This document shows positions 6,773-6,816 of a stretch of 6,816 bases of DNA, one piece after another. The stretch comes from Bacteroidales bacterium (lineage in GTDB: Bacteria > Bacteroidota > Bacteroidia > Bacteroidales > UBA932): NCBI GenBank assembly GCA_024681565.1, contig JAILAO010000079.1, forward strand, positions 1 to 6,816. The letters are read 5' to 3'. How positions within the stretch are numbered: position 1 is the first letter of the stretch; the number at the start of each line of letters is the position of its first letter. The notes beneath the pieces are model-generated. The model did not search any database. It saw nothing but the letters and a program-made list of their open reading frames with translations, and had not been told where the DNA came from. Made by a program: the position numbers and the translations under genes.

Positions 6773-6816
6773 GGCTACCGCTTCACCATCAAGAAACGCA
6801 TCAAGACCCCCTACTC
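6773..6816. repeat. Inverted repeat arm A' (partner 6536-6579)
   Basis: Plus-strand copy of the synthetase-start segment. The arms are separated by about 190 bases holding the scrambled plus-strand fragment. The last two bases of the window are an incomplete Ser codon. Confidence 0.95.

Larger units (their letters stand above)
6593..6816 (+). pseudogene. Rearranged RelA/SpoT gene fragment in opposite orientation, open at the window end
   Basis: The plus strand, read in one frame, first encodes AYKNDGYISENDSEM, which belongs after the synthetase domain, and then without a break ENIWLRYKEPEEY, an HD-to-synthetase linker, up to GYRFTIKKRIKTPYS at the window edge, which is the synthetase start. 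In a normal family member the second part lies over 100 residues before the first, so the order is scrambled. The second part supplies about 45 residues lacking in the minus-strand copy. The frame is closed upstream by TAG at 6575-6577. The first ATG is at 6635-6637, inside the joined motif, and there is no sign of a genuine gene start. It could be the edge of a second, complete gene copy, a true rearrangement, or an assembly chimera. Confidence 0.7.

Noticed and set aside
6536..6816. Transposon-like or invertible element bounded by inverted repeats
   Set aside because: The repeat arms are coding parts of the same gene, imperfect only at silent sites; no transposase, recombinase or recombination-site pattern is visible between or beside them.

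Overview
The window looks like a GC-rich chromosomal piece of a member of the Bacteroidota, most likely Bacteroidales. The support is a Bacteroidota-type IspG sequence, a lipoprotein of the Bacteroidota Ig-like (Big_5-like) family, an outer-membrane barrel protein with the terminal 'QxxF/Y'-style Bacteroidota look, a GH2 exo-glycosidase of a kind common in gut Bacteroidota, and little sign of Shine-Dalgarno sequences before the starts. Genus cannot be fixed from the sequence alone.

Layout. Bases 1-1316 (+) hold the 3' two-fifths or so of a glycoside hydrolase family 2 gene, with both catalytic glutamates inside the window. Everything from 1287 to about 6594 is on the minus strand and reads as one tightly packed transcription unit, in the order: a RelA/SpoT-type (p)ppGpp enzyme (6588 to 5143, missing its N-terminal half), a 601-residue Ig-like lipoprotein (5135 to 3330), a 266-residue predicted outer-membrane beta-barrel protein (3330 to 2530) and ispG of the MEP isoprenoid pathway (2543 to 1287). 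The gaps and overlaps are 7 bases, 1 base (TGATG) and 14 bases, so the genes are probably co-transcribed and partly translationally coupled. ispG and the GH2 gene converge and overlap tail to tail by 30 bases. The unit's promoter is not in the window. There is no non-coding stretch over 300 bases and I see no tRNA, rRNA, CRISPR array, insertion sequence or strong terminator.

The strange part is the right end. From about 6593 to 6816 the plus strand carries pieces of the same RelA/SpoT gene in the opposite orientation and in the wrong order: first a 45-base piece of the end of the synthetase domain, then, in frame, the linker and start of the synthetase domain that the minus-strand copy lacks. 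Both pieces match the minus-strand gene almost exactly but with three silent differences in 89 bases, and the flanking codons differ more. It is therefore not a perfect fold-back copy of one molecule. It is either a chimeric join in the assembly (strain mixture or amplification chimera) or a real complex inversion/duplication of the alarmone gene. A second, milder oddity is that IspG has the sequence signature of the large three-domain Bacteroidota type but is only 418 residues long and appears to have lost most of the insert domain.
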